A stretch of DNA of 17,093 nt, from contig WTXD01000217.1 of the NCBI GenBank assembly GCA_022496205.1, forward strand, positions 1-17,093. The letters are read 5' to 3'. How positions within the stretch are numbered: position 1 is the stretch's first letter; the number at the start of each line of letters is the position of its first letter. Of this stretch, positions 7,455 to 17,093 are shown piece by piece. A program made the translations under genes and the position numbers. The notes under the pieces are model-generated. The model was not told the DNA's origin and made no database searches. It saw only the letters and a program-made list of their open reading frames with translations. The DNA comes from Gloeopeniophorella convolvens (taxonomy: Eukaryota > Basidiomycota > Agaricomycetes > Russulales).

Positions 7455-9360
7455 TGAGAGAAATGGCGATCGAGATTAAGTCGAGATAGCCAACCTGCAC
7501 TAAGTTCTAAATACTGTATCCCCCTCCTATCACGGTCTGGAGAAACGAAAGCGGTCAGTCAGAACAGCCCTAAATCAAACACGTGACACAGGTTCCCGTG
7601 CCCTCAGACTACCATGCGACGCTACCCTACAGGTATGACAAGTCGGTTTAACCGGGAGACTCGTGGGCGCTCGGATACGTAGAAACAGACAAGGCTCGAT
7701 GGAAGGCAGTGTGTGTAGACCGGCACGTTTCTGATAGAGATACGCAATCCCTCTCCCCTCAACGTCCTCAGATCGCTGGAAGGTTCCATCCGTGGTTGAG
7801 CAACCGAAATTTGGGGGTGGCCGCAGTACGATGAGTCGCGTGATACGTGTCCAAGTTAGCACACATAAGTGCTACGACTGTTATCACGAACGAGATTGCA
7901 TCAGAGGATGAGATCTTGAGAGTTGATACAGTCAATTGACAGTATGATCGCTGCAGTAGGATGCGGGCTTAGACAGACGATGCGAACAAGACTTAGTATG
8001 AGAGCAAAAGCATGCGTGAGAGTTGGACCGTAGGAGGTACTGAACAGAAGCGATGCCGCTGATGCATCTCCTATTTGCCAGCACGGTGTTGATAGGGGGA
8101 AACAGGGCGCCAGAGATGCTGAGACTAGGCGCCACAGGGAAGGAAGTGGGTGCAGTTGCGGCGCCGTAAGCCTATGAGTTGTTCGACACCAGAACTCGAG
8201 AACCAAAGCGTTCGGACATAAGCCGGAAGTTGCTGCGCCCGCGATAGTCACAGTAAATAATGCCAGCCTTGGGCTCTGATGGCGCTCGACGGCTCTGACG
8301 TGCACCTGGGCGCTTTAACAAGGGAGCGTAGCACAGCAGCCACCTAATCATGATCGAAGGTGTGCGGGGAAATAGATGGGCACACACGCGCGCGCTGATG
8401 TCGAGGCCCGCAGAGTTCCAAAATGGTGCGCTCAGACGGCGGTGATGATGCCGGTGTTTGATAGGTAAGTGGGCGCGTCAAAACAAACGACGTCGAACGG
8501 CCCCGTCACGCGTGGCGTGGGCGGAGCCGCGTGGCAACGTGCGCCAAACAAACTTGGACACCTACCATTCGCGGAACAGTGTGCGTCACAAGGCGAGCCT
8601 TCTGCTGCCTTCTGCTGCATTTTACCGGAAAAGCCGCACGATGGATGCTTCTGGTGTGGTTATCAGGTGCGTCCATGCGCGCAGGCTGTGTGCCTGTTCT
8701 AGGTGCTTATCGTCCTCTGCTGTCGCAGGCTGTCAGCCCGGTCACCTCGATGCGGCAAAGGAATTCGATTCGTGCGCATGCGCATGCGCCATACGCCGCT
8801 GAGGAGGGGTAAGGCGCAGACAAGAGTCCTACCTTGGCTGTCGCAACTTGGAATCGCTGCGCAAGATAATGAAAGTCTCCCTGGGAAGACTCGCTGTATT
8901 GGAAGGGGTTCGGTGCATCTGAACCCCGAGCTCCAACTTAGGCCACGTTTGCTATATGTTGGTCTCTATGGTGCCTGTTGGAAGTCCGATGACGCAGCCG
9001 ATGTGCAGAACTACGGCATCTGATGACATCGCGGTGGTGGATGCTGTGGTTACTACTGGCCAGGGAGTGCGCAGCCCTGCGAGTCCCACAGACTAGGTTG
9101 TTTCGAGCCGACGTGGAGGAGACTTGGAGACGTGGTGCCTGTTGGACTCCCATGGTCAAGGAGATTTACTTCCCAGCTGGAGACCGCAGTGGATATCCTG
9201 TATCTCGGAATGGTTTGTGGTGAGCGGCGCTGTTCCATTCCGGAGGACTGACAGACTGCTCTTCCGTTCTTTACCCAGAAGAGCGTCCATTGGGTGATGT
9301 TCTCTCCCTGCCTCATTCTATTTCTGCTCTCGGAATGACGCTATCACACCCCCTCCCCCC
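7455..9360. other. Long stretch without a supported gene
   Basis: Several short open frames occur on both strands, but none shows a known motif, a consistent exon chain or a convincing start. One 66-codon frame (9023-9223, plus) begins with a hydrophobic stretch resembling a signal peptide but is otherwise featureless. A 16-bp palindrome lies at 8774-8789. The last 150 bp or so should be protease promoter. Confidence 0.5.
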
Positions 9361-9363
9361 ACA

Positions 9364-9371
9364 TATATAAA
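9364..9371 (+). promoter_or_regulatory. TATA box of the aspartic protease gene
   Basis: TATATAAA lies 60 bp before the ATG at 9424. A C-rich run precedes it and a CT-rich, CAAC-containing leader follows, ending in ACACC before the ATG. This is a typical fungal core promoter and supports the chosen start. Confidence 0.75.
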
Positions 9372-9423
9372 GCCTCCCCATTGTCCTCCTCTCTCCATCA
9401 CACTTCAACTACACTTGAACACC

Positions 9424-11143
9424 ATGTCGCTCGCCACTCAGTCTCTCCGCTTCACCTCTCAGGTCAAACTTGCAGATGGTGCCCGCACCATCATTGCTCG
9501 CGACAGGGCTCGCGCCCAGAAGCTTCTTGCGGGCGTCCAGCCCCATGGCCCCAACGCTCACCACCTACTCGAGCTGCGCGCTCGCGGTGCGCACCATAGG
9601 CATGGACGTCACCACCACGGGCAGGGCGAAGCGACACAGAACCCTCTTGCCGGCCGCGACGCTGCCGGCGACACCATCGACGTCACTGACGCTGGTCAGT
9701 CCCAGTCTGTGCCCTTCATGCTAGGACGCTGACCCGCCCCAGCCGTCACGTACACTGCGTCGGTGGGCGTTGGCAGCCCCGCGACGGATTATACGCTCCT
9801 TATCGATACAGGTAGTTCCAACACCTGGGTTGGGGCGGGTAAAAAGTATAAGCAAACAAGCACGAGCAAAAGCACCGGGAAGAAAGTCGTAAGTGACCCC
9901 TTTCGTTCATTTATACCCACGCCTTGTGCTCACTTCTGTCTCCCAGAGTGTCAGCTACGGGTCCGGCTCCTTCTCTGGAACCGAATGTACGTATCCCTCG
10001 ACGCCTAGGCGCTAAGTGCCGATCCTGCGCCACCGCAGAATCTGACTCCTTTGAGAATAGTCACGGATCAAGTCACTCTCGCGTCTGAGCTCGTCATCCA
10101 GTCTCAGAGCATCGGTGTTGCCTCAACCGCGCAGGGCTTTGATGATGTCGATGGCATCCTTGGGTATGACGATGCCTTCCGAGACAGTCTGACACATCGC
10201 TGACAGCATATATACAGCATCGGCCCGGTTGACCTCACCGAGGGCACCGTCGGTGGGCAGACTCCTGTGCCCACCGTGACCGACAACCTGTTCAAGCAGG
10301 GGACGATCTCCACCGAATCAATTGGCATCTTCTATCAGCCCTCGACCTCCGCTGAATCTGTCGCCAATGGCGAGCTAACCTTTGGAGGCGTCGACTCGAC
10401 CAAGTATGTTCTATTTATGGACCAACCGACGATCGTGTGACTGACAGGCTCTTGACAGGACTACGGGCGATGTGAACTTCGTCCCTATCACGGGCACCTC
10501 GCCCGCGAGCGCATACTGGGGCATCGACCAGGACGTTACGTACGGTTCGAGCGGCGAGTCGATCCTCAGCTCTACCGCCGGCATCGTCGACACTGGCACG
10601 ACCCTGGTCCTCATCGCTACCGGTGCGCTTCTTCGTGGCTCAAACGGCTATCCTTATCTGACACCGTCCACAGACGCATTCCAGGCGTACCAGAAAGCCA
10701 CCGGCGCGAAGCTCGACCAGTTCGTCGCGCTCAGCACGCAGCCGACGCTTGTTCACTGACGCTGTCCCGTAATAGGTCCACCGGCCTGCTGACGCTGACC
10801 GCATCGCAGTTCGAGAATCTGCAATCGCTGTTCTTCAACATCGGAGGCGTGCAGTACGAACTCACGCCGAACGCGCAGATCTGGCCGCGCGCGCTGAACA
10901 GCCAGCTCGGCGGCACTGAGGGTGACATCTACCTCGTCGTGAGCGACCTCGGTAGCCCATCTGGCCAGGGCCTCGACTTCATCAGTACGCTTCTTGCTTG
11001 CCTCGTACTTGATTATGAGCTGACAGGCGATGGTGTATGCAGACGGTTTCACGTTCCTGCAGCGCTTCTACAGCGTGTTCGACGTGACCAACTCGCAGGT
11101 CGGGCTGGCGACCACGGCGTTCACCGACGCAGAGACCAACTGA
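9424..11143 (+). CDS. Polyporopepsin-type aspartic protease (family A1), 421 aa
   Basis: This is a pepsin-like endopeptidase. Exons by hand: 9424-9694, 9743-9888, 9947-9986, 10061-10163, 10218-10403, 10459-10622, 10674-10719, 10776-10984 and 11043-11143. They sum to 1266 nt and are open throughout. The two catalytic motifs are LLIDTGSSNTW (Asp112) and GIVDTGTTL (Asp293); the flap is SVSYGSGSFSGTE with Tyr143. The mature enzyme probably begins near residue 92 and, at about 330 residues, has the length of polyporopepsin. I see no cysteine, which also fits that group. Residues 1-90 form a propeptide without an obvious hydrophobic signal peptide. It holds a basic DRARAQKLL helix-like segment and a His/Arg-rich run around 57-68. 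Secretion is usual for the family but not shown here by the N-terminus. The introns are 48-74 nt with clear CTGAC-type branch sites. All key residues are intact, so the gene is probably functional. Confidence 0.93.
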
Positions 11144-11312
11144 CGCACGGATGCAACGCCCGTCCGAGCGGCGCTATAAGACGTGAAGTCGATCGAACCT
11201 GTTTCTTGTGGGAAGACGTTTTATTCTGTCGTTTTCTTGTTCGAACCCTGTGACTCAATGGACTCGCTTTTGTACATACGAAGATAGGAGACAGGAGTTG
11301 TAAATCGAGCGT

Positions 11313-11897
11313 GTATAACCAGTATAAATGCGTGTTGGGTCAAATGCAACTATCTTGTCGAGAAGTACGACTTCGGGCACAGTCCAGATAAGACCCGCCA
11401 GGTCGAATCCCAGCATCACCGGCGCCGAGCAGTTCTGGTCCCAGCAGGCGCGGCGGCCAGGGCAAGCGCCGGATGGGCTCTATCAACGACACATACAACT
11501 TAAGCATTTTTAGGCCACGGCGCCTCATCGCAGAAGATAGAAGGCAGAAGCAGACCTTCAATGAAGGAGGAACGGCCAAGGTCGTAGCGCTGAGCCTCAT
11601 TATACGTCCGCCGAGGATGATCGGAACATCTATGACCAGTATACATAAATGCGTGCTGGATCCGATACAGTCAGCCTCTTGCCAAGAGGTACAACTTTGC
11701 GCGCAATGTGGGTAAGCGCCAGGGCAAGCGCCAGCTGTGCCCTATCAGCGATGCATACGACTTAAGCATCTTGCAGGCCACAGCGCCTCATCACAGGAGA
11801 TAAAAGGCACAACCAGTCCTTTAATGAAGAAGGAGCGGTCAAGATCGTAGCGCTGAACTTCAGCATACGCCCGCCGAGGGTGGCCGGCACGTCTAAG
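11313..11897. repeat. Diverged tandem direct repeat, two units
   Basis: Unit 1 (about 11313-11630) and unit 2 (about 11631-11897) align nearly end to end. Shared marks are CCAGTAT...AAATGCGTG near the start, AGGGCAAGCGCC in the middle, and ACTTAAGCAT, GGCCAC, GCGCCTCATC, GTCGTAGCGCTGA-like and CCGCCGAGG blocks after it. Unit 2 lacks about 60 bp in the first half. Both strands show short conserved open stretches in both units but stops interrupt every frame, so this may be a decayed duplicated gene piece or a transposon fragment. It begins about 170 bp after the protease stop. Confidence 0.75.
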
Positions 11898-12769
11898 CAG
11901 ACAAGTAGGATACGAAGAGAACAGTGAACCCTGCCCTCAGGAAGCCGGCCTCAGCTGTTGCATGGTTCACCCTGGCAAGAGCAACTAGGACATTCACATC
12001 GACATCTCCGGGAAGAAGCCAGTGTAGAAGTTGTTGACATCACCGGACGCTGAGGCGCTCGATTCGCCCAAGCAGCCGAAGTCCAGACCGCCAGCACTAC
12101 CAAGCACTATGTCGGACGTCGGCTGCAAAGGCCGTCCGAGTTGAGCACCGTCCACTTGTTAATAAGAGAGTCAATGCACAGAAGAGAAGAGCAGCAACGG
12201 CTCTCGGAGGCGTTTGGGATACGTGACCGTGGAAGTCCGAGCGGGTGCGCGTTTCAGCTGATGTTCAATGTAACGTTCGTCGGCCTCAAGGCTCATACGT
12301 CCGCAACTCCGAGCTCGAGAGGGACGATTGGGCTTGTTGCTCCTTGCAGGAAGGCGACGTTGTAGTTGGATGGAGGGCGCAGGGTCGGCTGTCTCGGACC
12401 ACGGCCAACGCTGACGGCCTTTAATGGGCGCGCTCAGGGACAAGGGCCACCGCGGCCACCTCCGAGCTCGAGCCTCCTGAATTGGCATATAAGTTCACAC
12501 GATACGCCTCGCACCAATGGGCACCCACTGCCGGCAACCTCACACAGAAACCAACGTATGCGCTACAATTCTGGTGACGACGGCGGCAAGCCTGGACATG
12601 CGGTAGGGGTAAGAAAGGGGGCACTAGGAGGTAATACGTGCGGCTCTATGTACACTATATACAAACCATGGAATGCTCGGGCACATGCGTATAACACAAA
12701 TCAGAAGAGAAAAAGAGATGCAAGAAAGCAAACAGGAGCACGGAAGAAGAACGAAGACGCACTCGATAC
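11898..12769 (-). other. Intergenic stretch with faint coding remnants on the minus strand
   Basis: No intact gene is visible. On the minus strand, separate frames read like protein: DVNVLVALARVNHATAEAGF (from 12000 leftward), a piece containing GDVNNFYTGFFPE (around 12010-12060) and one containing NYNVAFLQGATSPIVPLELG (around 12310-12370). They are in different frames and separated by stops. I do not recognise the family. They could be parts of one decayed gene that also includes the tandem repeat to the left, but chance open stretches in GC-rich DNA remain possible. Confidence 0.25.
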
Positions 12770-12823
12770 ACACAGCACAGATCCAACAGTCCATATATCA
12801 CCCCAGCCGGCCGTCCGTCCGAA

Positions 12824-15800
12824 TCACGCGCGCCGCGCAAGATCAAACGTGACCGCGCGCCCGCGCGCCTCGCTCACGCTGCCGCCCGGACTGTCGCCCT
12901 CCTCCCGCTCAGGCGAAGGCGACGGCGCGCGGCTGCCCGCAGGCGACATGCCCGCAGAGCGCGGCGCCTCGTCCGCCCAGCGGACCGAGCGCGCGGGCGA
13001 CGCCTCGCGCGACCCGCGCGCGCTGCCCTTGAGCGACGCGAGCCGGCGGTGCCGCGGCCGCGGCCGGCGGCGCTCGCTGCTGCTGCCCGCGGGCAGCTGC
13101 GACAGCGAGTCCGTGGGCAGCGGGGGCTCCGTGGCCGGCGCGTCGAGCTCGGCGGGCGTGGGTGGGTCTTCCTCTGGCTCGGACGCCCATGCCTCGTCGT
13201 CCTCTGCGGCGGGCGCGGGCGCGAGCGGCGTCGGCTCGGGCGCGTGCACGACCACGCCTTCCTCCCATGGGTGCGGGTGTGGGTGCGGATGCGGCGAGCG
13301 CGAGCGGTGTGCGCGCGCGTGCGGGTGCGGGAGATGAGGGAGGTGTCGCTCGACCTCGTGCGGGACGTGCCGCATCACGCCGCCGACGAACGCATCCGCC
13401 GCGCGGTGCACGGCGGCATGTCCGCCGTGGAACGCGCGCGTGATGCGGTCGCCGTCTCCGGGTCCGTATGCGTTGCGCTGCACTTCGACCTCGACCTGCG
13501 AGCTGGCGTTAGCGACCCCGCAAGCAAGTTGAGCACGAGGCGCGCACCTCTTCACCGGGCCCCATGCGCCGCTCGATGATGCGGTGCGGGCCCTCCTTCC
13601 ACTCTGCGAGGACCTCCGCGCCGTCGGGCGCGTTGTCCGCCTTCGCCTCATCTGGCGCGTCACCTTCAGCGTCACCTCTGCCGTCGCTCTCCTGCGCGGC
13701 GACGGTGCCCGCGTCAGTCTCCGCGCTGTCCTCCCGTTGCGGCGAGTCGCGGTGATTGTGCTCGTGGTGCTCGCGCTTCTCGTCAACGGTGCCAGTGGTG
13801 TCGGCAGTGTCGCTCGAGCGGTCCGTCATGCGCTCCTTCTCGCTCGCGGCCTCCGCTTCGCCGCGCTCCATGACGTTCGCAGGATCGCGATTGATGACGA
13901 CATCCTCGGCGCGGTCGACGCGCCGCGTGTGCATTTGCCACTCGGGCAAGCTTGGCTGGCGCGACCACGTGCGCGTGACAGTTGTCACGCGACGCCCGAG
14001 CGAGAAGAACGGGATCGAGAGTCCGTGGATGAGGATTGAGCAGACGACCATGAATGCGACGATGGGCTGGATCGTCGCGGCGAGTAGTTCGGCCTGGTTC
14101 GCGGGCGGGTTTTGCGGCCGCGGGAGTGTCTCGGCCGCCAGTGTCGAGATGAAGACGGCGCCTATATCACGTGCGTCAGCAAGCGCTTGAAAGGAAGCGC
14201 GATTTAAGGGTGCGTACCAATGCCCATGGGCCCAAAGTGCCCGCTAAAGAGCGCCTCGCGGAAGCTCTTGATATCCGGGATCCATTTGTATAATGCGATC
14301 AAGGCAGGCAGGCGGCGCAGCAGCAGCACGAGAATGGCAATCGAGATGAGTCGACCGACCGAGAGCGAGGTCACGGGGTCCGAGAACGCGTTGAATGGCG
14401 TCCACGCGCCGACAAAGACGAACGCAGCAACGTTGAAAAGCAGGTCGATGACTGAGGAGAAGACGGATGCCTCGGTCTGCTTGTTGAAGAAACCGTCCCA
14501 GGCGAAGGCTGTCCCGCACGCGAACGCGGCGAGGAGGTCGTCTGACCCCAGAAGCGTCGTCGTGCCGATCGTGAGCAGCGCGAGAGAGACGTATTGTGCG
14601 ACGTAAGACTGGCGATCGATCAGGTCTTTGCGCTCGCAGAACTTCATGAGATGGCGGAAGCCGTAACCAAGCATCGATCCCCAAATGATCCCGAGCACAA
14701 CTTCATCTGCACACCCGAAGTTAGATATTGAAAGTATGAAGGGGTTGCCCACGCACAGAGCCATAATATGAGGAACCAGTCCTTGACGGCTTCGCCGGTT
14801 GTGCGATCAAGTGTGAGATAGAGCGCGATGTAGAGGAAGGGGAATGCCGCGCCGTCGTTGCAACCCGACTCGGCAGCGAGTAGGTGCCGCAGATGTGCAG
14901 GCACATGCTTGTCTGCATATTTTCCTCCGACGACCGCCGCGGCGAGAATCGGGTCCGTAGGCGTCAGACACGCGGCGATGGCGAGCGACGACAAGAAGTT
15001 GAGATGCGGGATGAGGGCGTAAATGAGGCCAGCGGAAACGAACCAGCCCTGCGCGTCAAGATCGAAATCAGCCTCTGTAAGCCGGAGATGGCTGCGGGGA
15101 GACGCGGCAGAAGCGCGACGTACCCATGTCATTACAGGGAAGAGAAGAAATAAGAGGCTCTTCCAATGCCGGTACATGTACTTTTTCGGGAGCTCAACGC
15201 CGATGGCAAACACGCCAATGGCGAGGACGACGCGAGAGAATTCGAGAGTGATAGTGTTGGTGGTTTCAATAGAATTGCCCCACGAACGGGGGTCGAATAT
15301 GCCTGCCCCATAGGGACCTGAAACAAATCAGCGGTGAGCAAACGTCGGTGTTCCGCTTGGCGCGCAGGGTGACGTGCGTGAAAAGAAGCAGAAGGGCGTC
15401 CGCCGCAGCCGTAATGCGTAGAGACGAGCTCACGAAACGCACACCTGCGCCACTCGAGTCCGGTGCTGCAGCGCGCTGAGCCCACTTGGCCGCCCCTGCC
15501 AATAGATGCGTGCACGGGCCAAGCGCACTGAGGCAAGGGCTCAGCCGGTCTTGGCATGGAAAGTTCGCGAGAGATAGAGACGCCGCGGGTAAAGCAAAAG
15601 GGAAAGCCCGTGACATATGGGGATAAGGCTCACCGATGATGACGCCGAAAAGGAAAGCCCAGCAGGCCTCGCCTATGTAGAGCTGCGGCAGGGGCACATT
15701 AAGACGACGCGCCAAAGTGACAGATGAACATTAGAGCGCACCTTTTCCCGTATGAAGAGCGAAAACATGCCAAACTGTGGAAGAGACGCCGGCGTGTGGC

Positions 15801-15979
15801 CAGTCAGCAGGGGCGCGTGCCTGTGTAGACGTGCGAGCGACTGACGAAGACAACGAAGCCGCCGAGGCAGGCATAGACGATGTGTGGTGTAGACACCTCA
15901 AACTGCGAGAGATAGGTGAGCGGAAGGTGCAGTGACGTAGAGAACAACAAGGACCGGGACGGACAGGATGGAAATGCAT
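12824..15979 (-). CDS. NHA1: Plasma-membrane Na+/H+ antiporter (Nha1 type), 804 aa, 9 exons
   Basis: The protein exchanges cytosolic Na+ (and often K+) for external H+, keeping alkali-cation and pH balance. Exons on the minus strand: 15979-15965, 15902-15846, 15774-15742, 15682-15634, 15317-15124, 15048-14757, 14706-14218, 14161-13548 and 13495-12824. They sum to 2415 nt without internal stop. Residues 1 to about 430 form the multi-pass transport core, with IIGPYGAGIFDPRSWG, the unwound-helix motif TPTDP (145-149) and the ESGCND motif (176-181), whose Asn-Asp pair is typical of electroneutral CPA1 exchangers. Later come LLGSDDLLAAFACG and HGLSIPFFSLGRR. The remaining 370 or so residues are a hydrophilic tail with a Glu/Asp/Lys-rich part, WKEGPHRIIERRMGPGEEVE, a His-Pro run and a Ser/Pro-rich end, as in other fungal Nha1 proteins. 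The intron at 15633-15318 is unusually long. The first exon (MHFHP) is the least certain part. Confidence 0.93.
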
Positions 15980-16530
15980 TGCGAGACGTGAGGTGCGGTG
16001 TAAGTCGGAACGAGAATGAGAATGAGAGCGTGGACAGGTCGTGCAGGGCGTGCGGTGCGGGTGTGGAGATCGTTAGGGGCGGTACGCGCACGTCGGGTGG
16101 GGGGAAACCGCGACGGCGACGGTAGAGCAGCAGAAAGGGGGGGAGGTGGTGTGGTGTTGGAGAGGGAGAAAGACGAGGGTGATAAGGAGCGCCCGGTCGG
16201 AAACGACTATGAATTGGTGACTTTTGGATGACCGTTCCTTCTCCCGTGCCGATGGTCCTACTGAATCTCAGATTCGGCTCGTGGCGCTTCCAAGACAGCG
16301 TCAGGCACGCCCCCGCCCGTTTTGGTTCTCCCATCTCCTCTCGTGGCTTGGCTCCTTCGGCCGTCCCCCGCCCTGCCCTGGGCTCCGCCCCCGCACACAC
16401 CAGCTCGACGCCCTCCGGGACAAGCACCCGCGCATCCTGGCCAGCCCAGCGGCCTCTGAGCTCCGTTGTACGGTGACCGGTGACACCCCACCTCAAACAA
16501 CACCTCCTCTGTCAGTCTTACGTTACGCCC
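15980..16530. other. Upstream region of the antiporter gene
   Basis: On the coding (minus) strand this region is very rich in C and T, notably around 16130-16180, as in many basidiomycete promoters without a clear TATA box. Short open frames here look like composition artefacts. If the candidate gene at 16536 is real, this is a shared promoter between divergent genes. Confidence 0.45.
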
Positions 16531-16535
16531 AAAAC

Positions 16536-17001
16536 ATGTGGCGTCTCGGCTCCTCCACCCCCTTGCGCGCACCCTCTTCCTCGTTCTCCCAGCCCAAGCA
16601 AACGGTGGCGTCTTCTGCTCCACCCTCATCGATGCCCGCCCTTGCGGCGGCCGTGGCCGTGGTGTCGGCCGACGGGGCCCACGGCGCGCCGCAGGAGGGC
16701 GGCGGACGTCGCGCTGCCCCGCCGGCTGTCGCACACTCCCCGGCGCGCTCGGTGTCCCGTGCGCGGATCTCTGCGTCACTAGCCCGCCGCACGCACAACA
16801 CGCGTTGTCTGCACGCCGCATTACTGCACTTGCGCAGCTTGGCCCGGCGTCTCCGCCGCGTGCGTAAGCCGCTGCGGGGTCTTGCGGGGGTGGGAAATGA
16901 CTTACATAGTGCGGCTGGCTTACGCGCTATCCGCATGCTCGCCTGACTTTACAGAAACCCGGAGCTCGATCTGGAGGCGCAGCTCATAAGTTACTCAAAT
17001 G
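16536..17001 (+). other. Possible first exons of a divergent gene, cut by window edge
   Basis: An ATG at 16536 opens a long frame starting MWRLGSSTPLRAPSSS, a Ser/Arg/Ala-rich start of the mitochondrial-presequence type. At 16864-16954 there is a good intron candidate (GTAAGC donor, GCCTGAC branch site, ACAG acceptor), followed by a short exon that can read NPELDLEAQLISYSN up to a GTAAGA donor at 17002. The ATG frame does not join that exon through this intron; another splice or start would be needed. No domain is recognised. GC-rich DNA gives long open frames by chance, so the call is weak. Confidence 0.2.
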
Positions 17002-17093
17002 GTAAGACTCAAGTGGTAAGTAAGTGTGTAATGGGGTGACGCGTCGGCCTGGCGCTGTCAGTGCGTTATCGGCGGGCGTCTGCTCGATAGGGT

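Noticed and set aside
9023..9223. 66-codon frame with a signal-like start (MTSRWWMLWLLLA)
   Set aside because: It has no domain or leader context that would set it apart from chance frames nearby.
11398..11425. tRNA-like GGTCGAATCCC segment
   Set aside because: It resembles a T-loop arm, but no acceptor stem, anticodon arm or D-arm can be folded around it.
12366..13337. Plus-strand 323-codon frame
   Set aside because: Its second half is antisense to the last antiporter exon and its first half has no motif; the minus-strand gene explains the open frame.
13509..14190. Long plus- and minus-strand alternative frames in the antiporter
   Set aside because: Only the minus-strand frame carrying LAAETLPRPQ and IPFFSLGRR continues the transporter; the others are GC-rich shadows.

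Overview
The window looks like nuclear DNA of a basidiomycete, most likely an Agaricomycete and perhaps a polypore. Every recognisable gene is split by many 40-75 nt introns with GT-AG ends and CTRAC-like branch sites. The gene families fit this as well: a Plavaka/KDZ-type fungal transposase, a DUF6698 protein, a polyporopepsin-type aspartic protease and a fungal Nha1-type Na+/H+ antiporter. Nothing bacterial, no tRNA or rRNA gene and no CRISPR array was seen.

Left third (1-6335) is transposon territory. A transposase gene enters from the left edge and ends at 3206. It is dead: it carries two in-frame stop codons and a 479-bp solo LTR with a 5-bp target duplication. Removing the LTR and one target copy restores the reading frame exactly. 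Inside the LTR, a 55-nt segment is present twice, once interrupted by a perfect 49-nt GT-AG intron and once already joined, so one copy looks like spliced RNA written back into DNA. Just downstream, a DUF6698-type gene (3423-5184, 8 exons, 455 codons) is fully open. After it come a CTTGATC repeat cluster, possibly the subterminal region of the element, and a remnant of a Copia RNase H domain.

The middle (6336-9360) has no convincing gene except a displaced copy (6659-7266) of the 3' end of the antiporter gene, about 95% identical by eye. Its reading frame is still open and continues upstream into unrelated sequence.

Right half: a complete aspartic protease gene (9424-11143, plus strand, 9 exons, 421 aa) follows a TATA box. 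It is followed by a diverged tandem repeat pair (11313-11897) and about 900 bp of sequence with faint coding remnants. The complete antiporter gene (15979-12824, minus strand, 9 exons, 804 aa) occupies most of the rest. The last kilobase holds its pyrimidine-rich upstream region and perhaps the first exons of a divergent gene cut by the window edge.

The protease and the antiporter are ordinary, unrelated host genes. The transposase and DUF6698 genes probably belonged to one mobile element. The most unusual signals are the spliced/unspliced duplication inside the LTR, the open DUF6698 gene beside a dead transposase, and the open chimeric copy of the antiporter tail. Exon models were built by hand; in each of the three complete models the summed exon length is a multiple of three with no internal stop.
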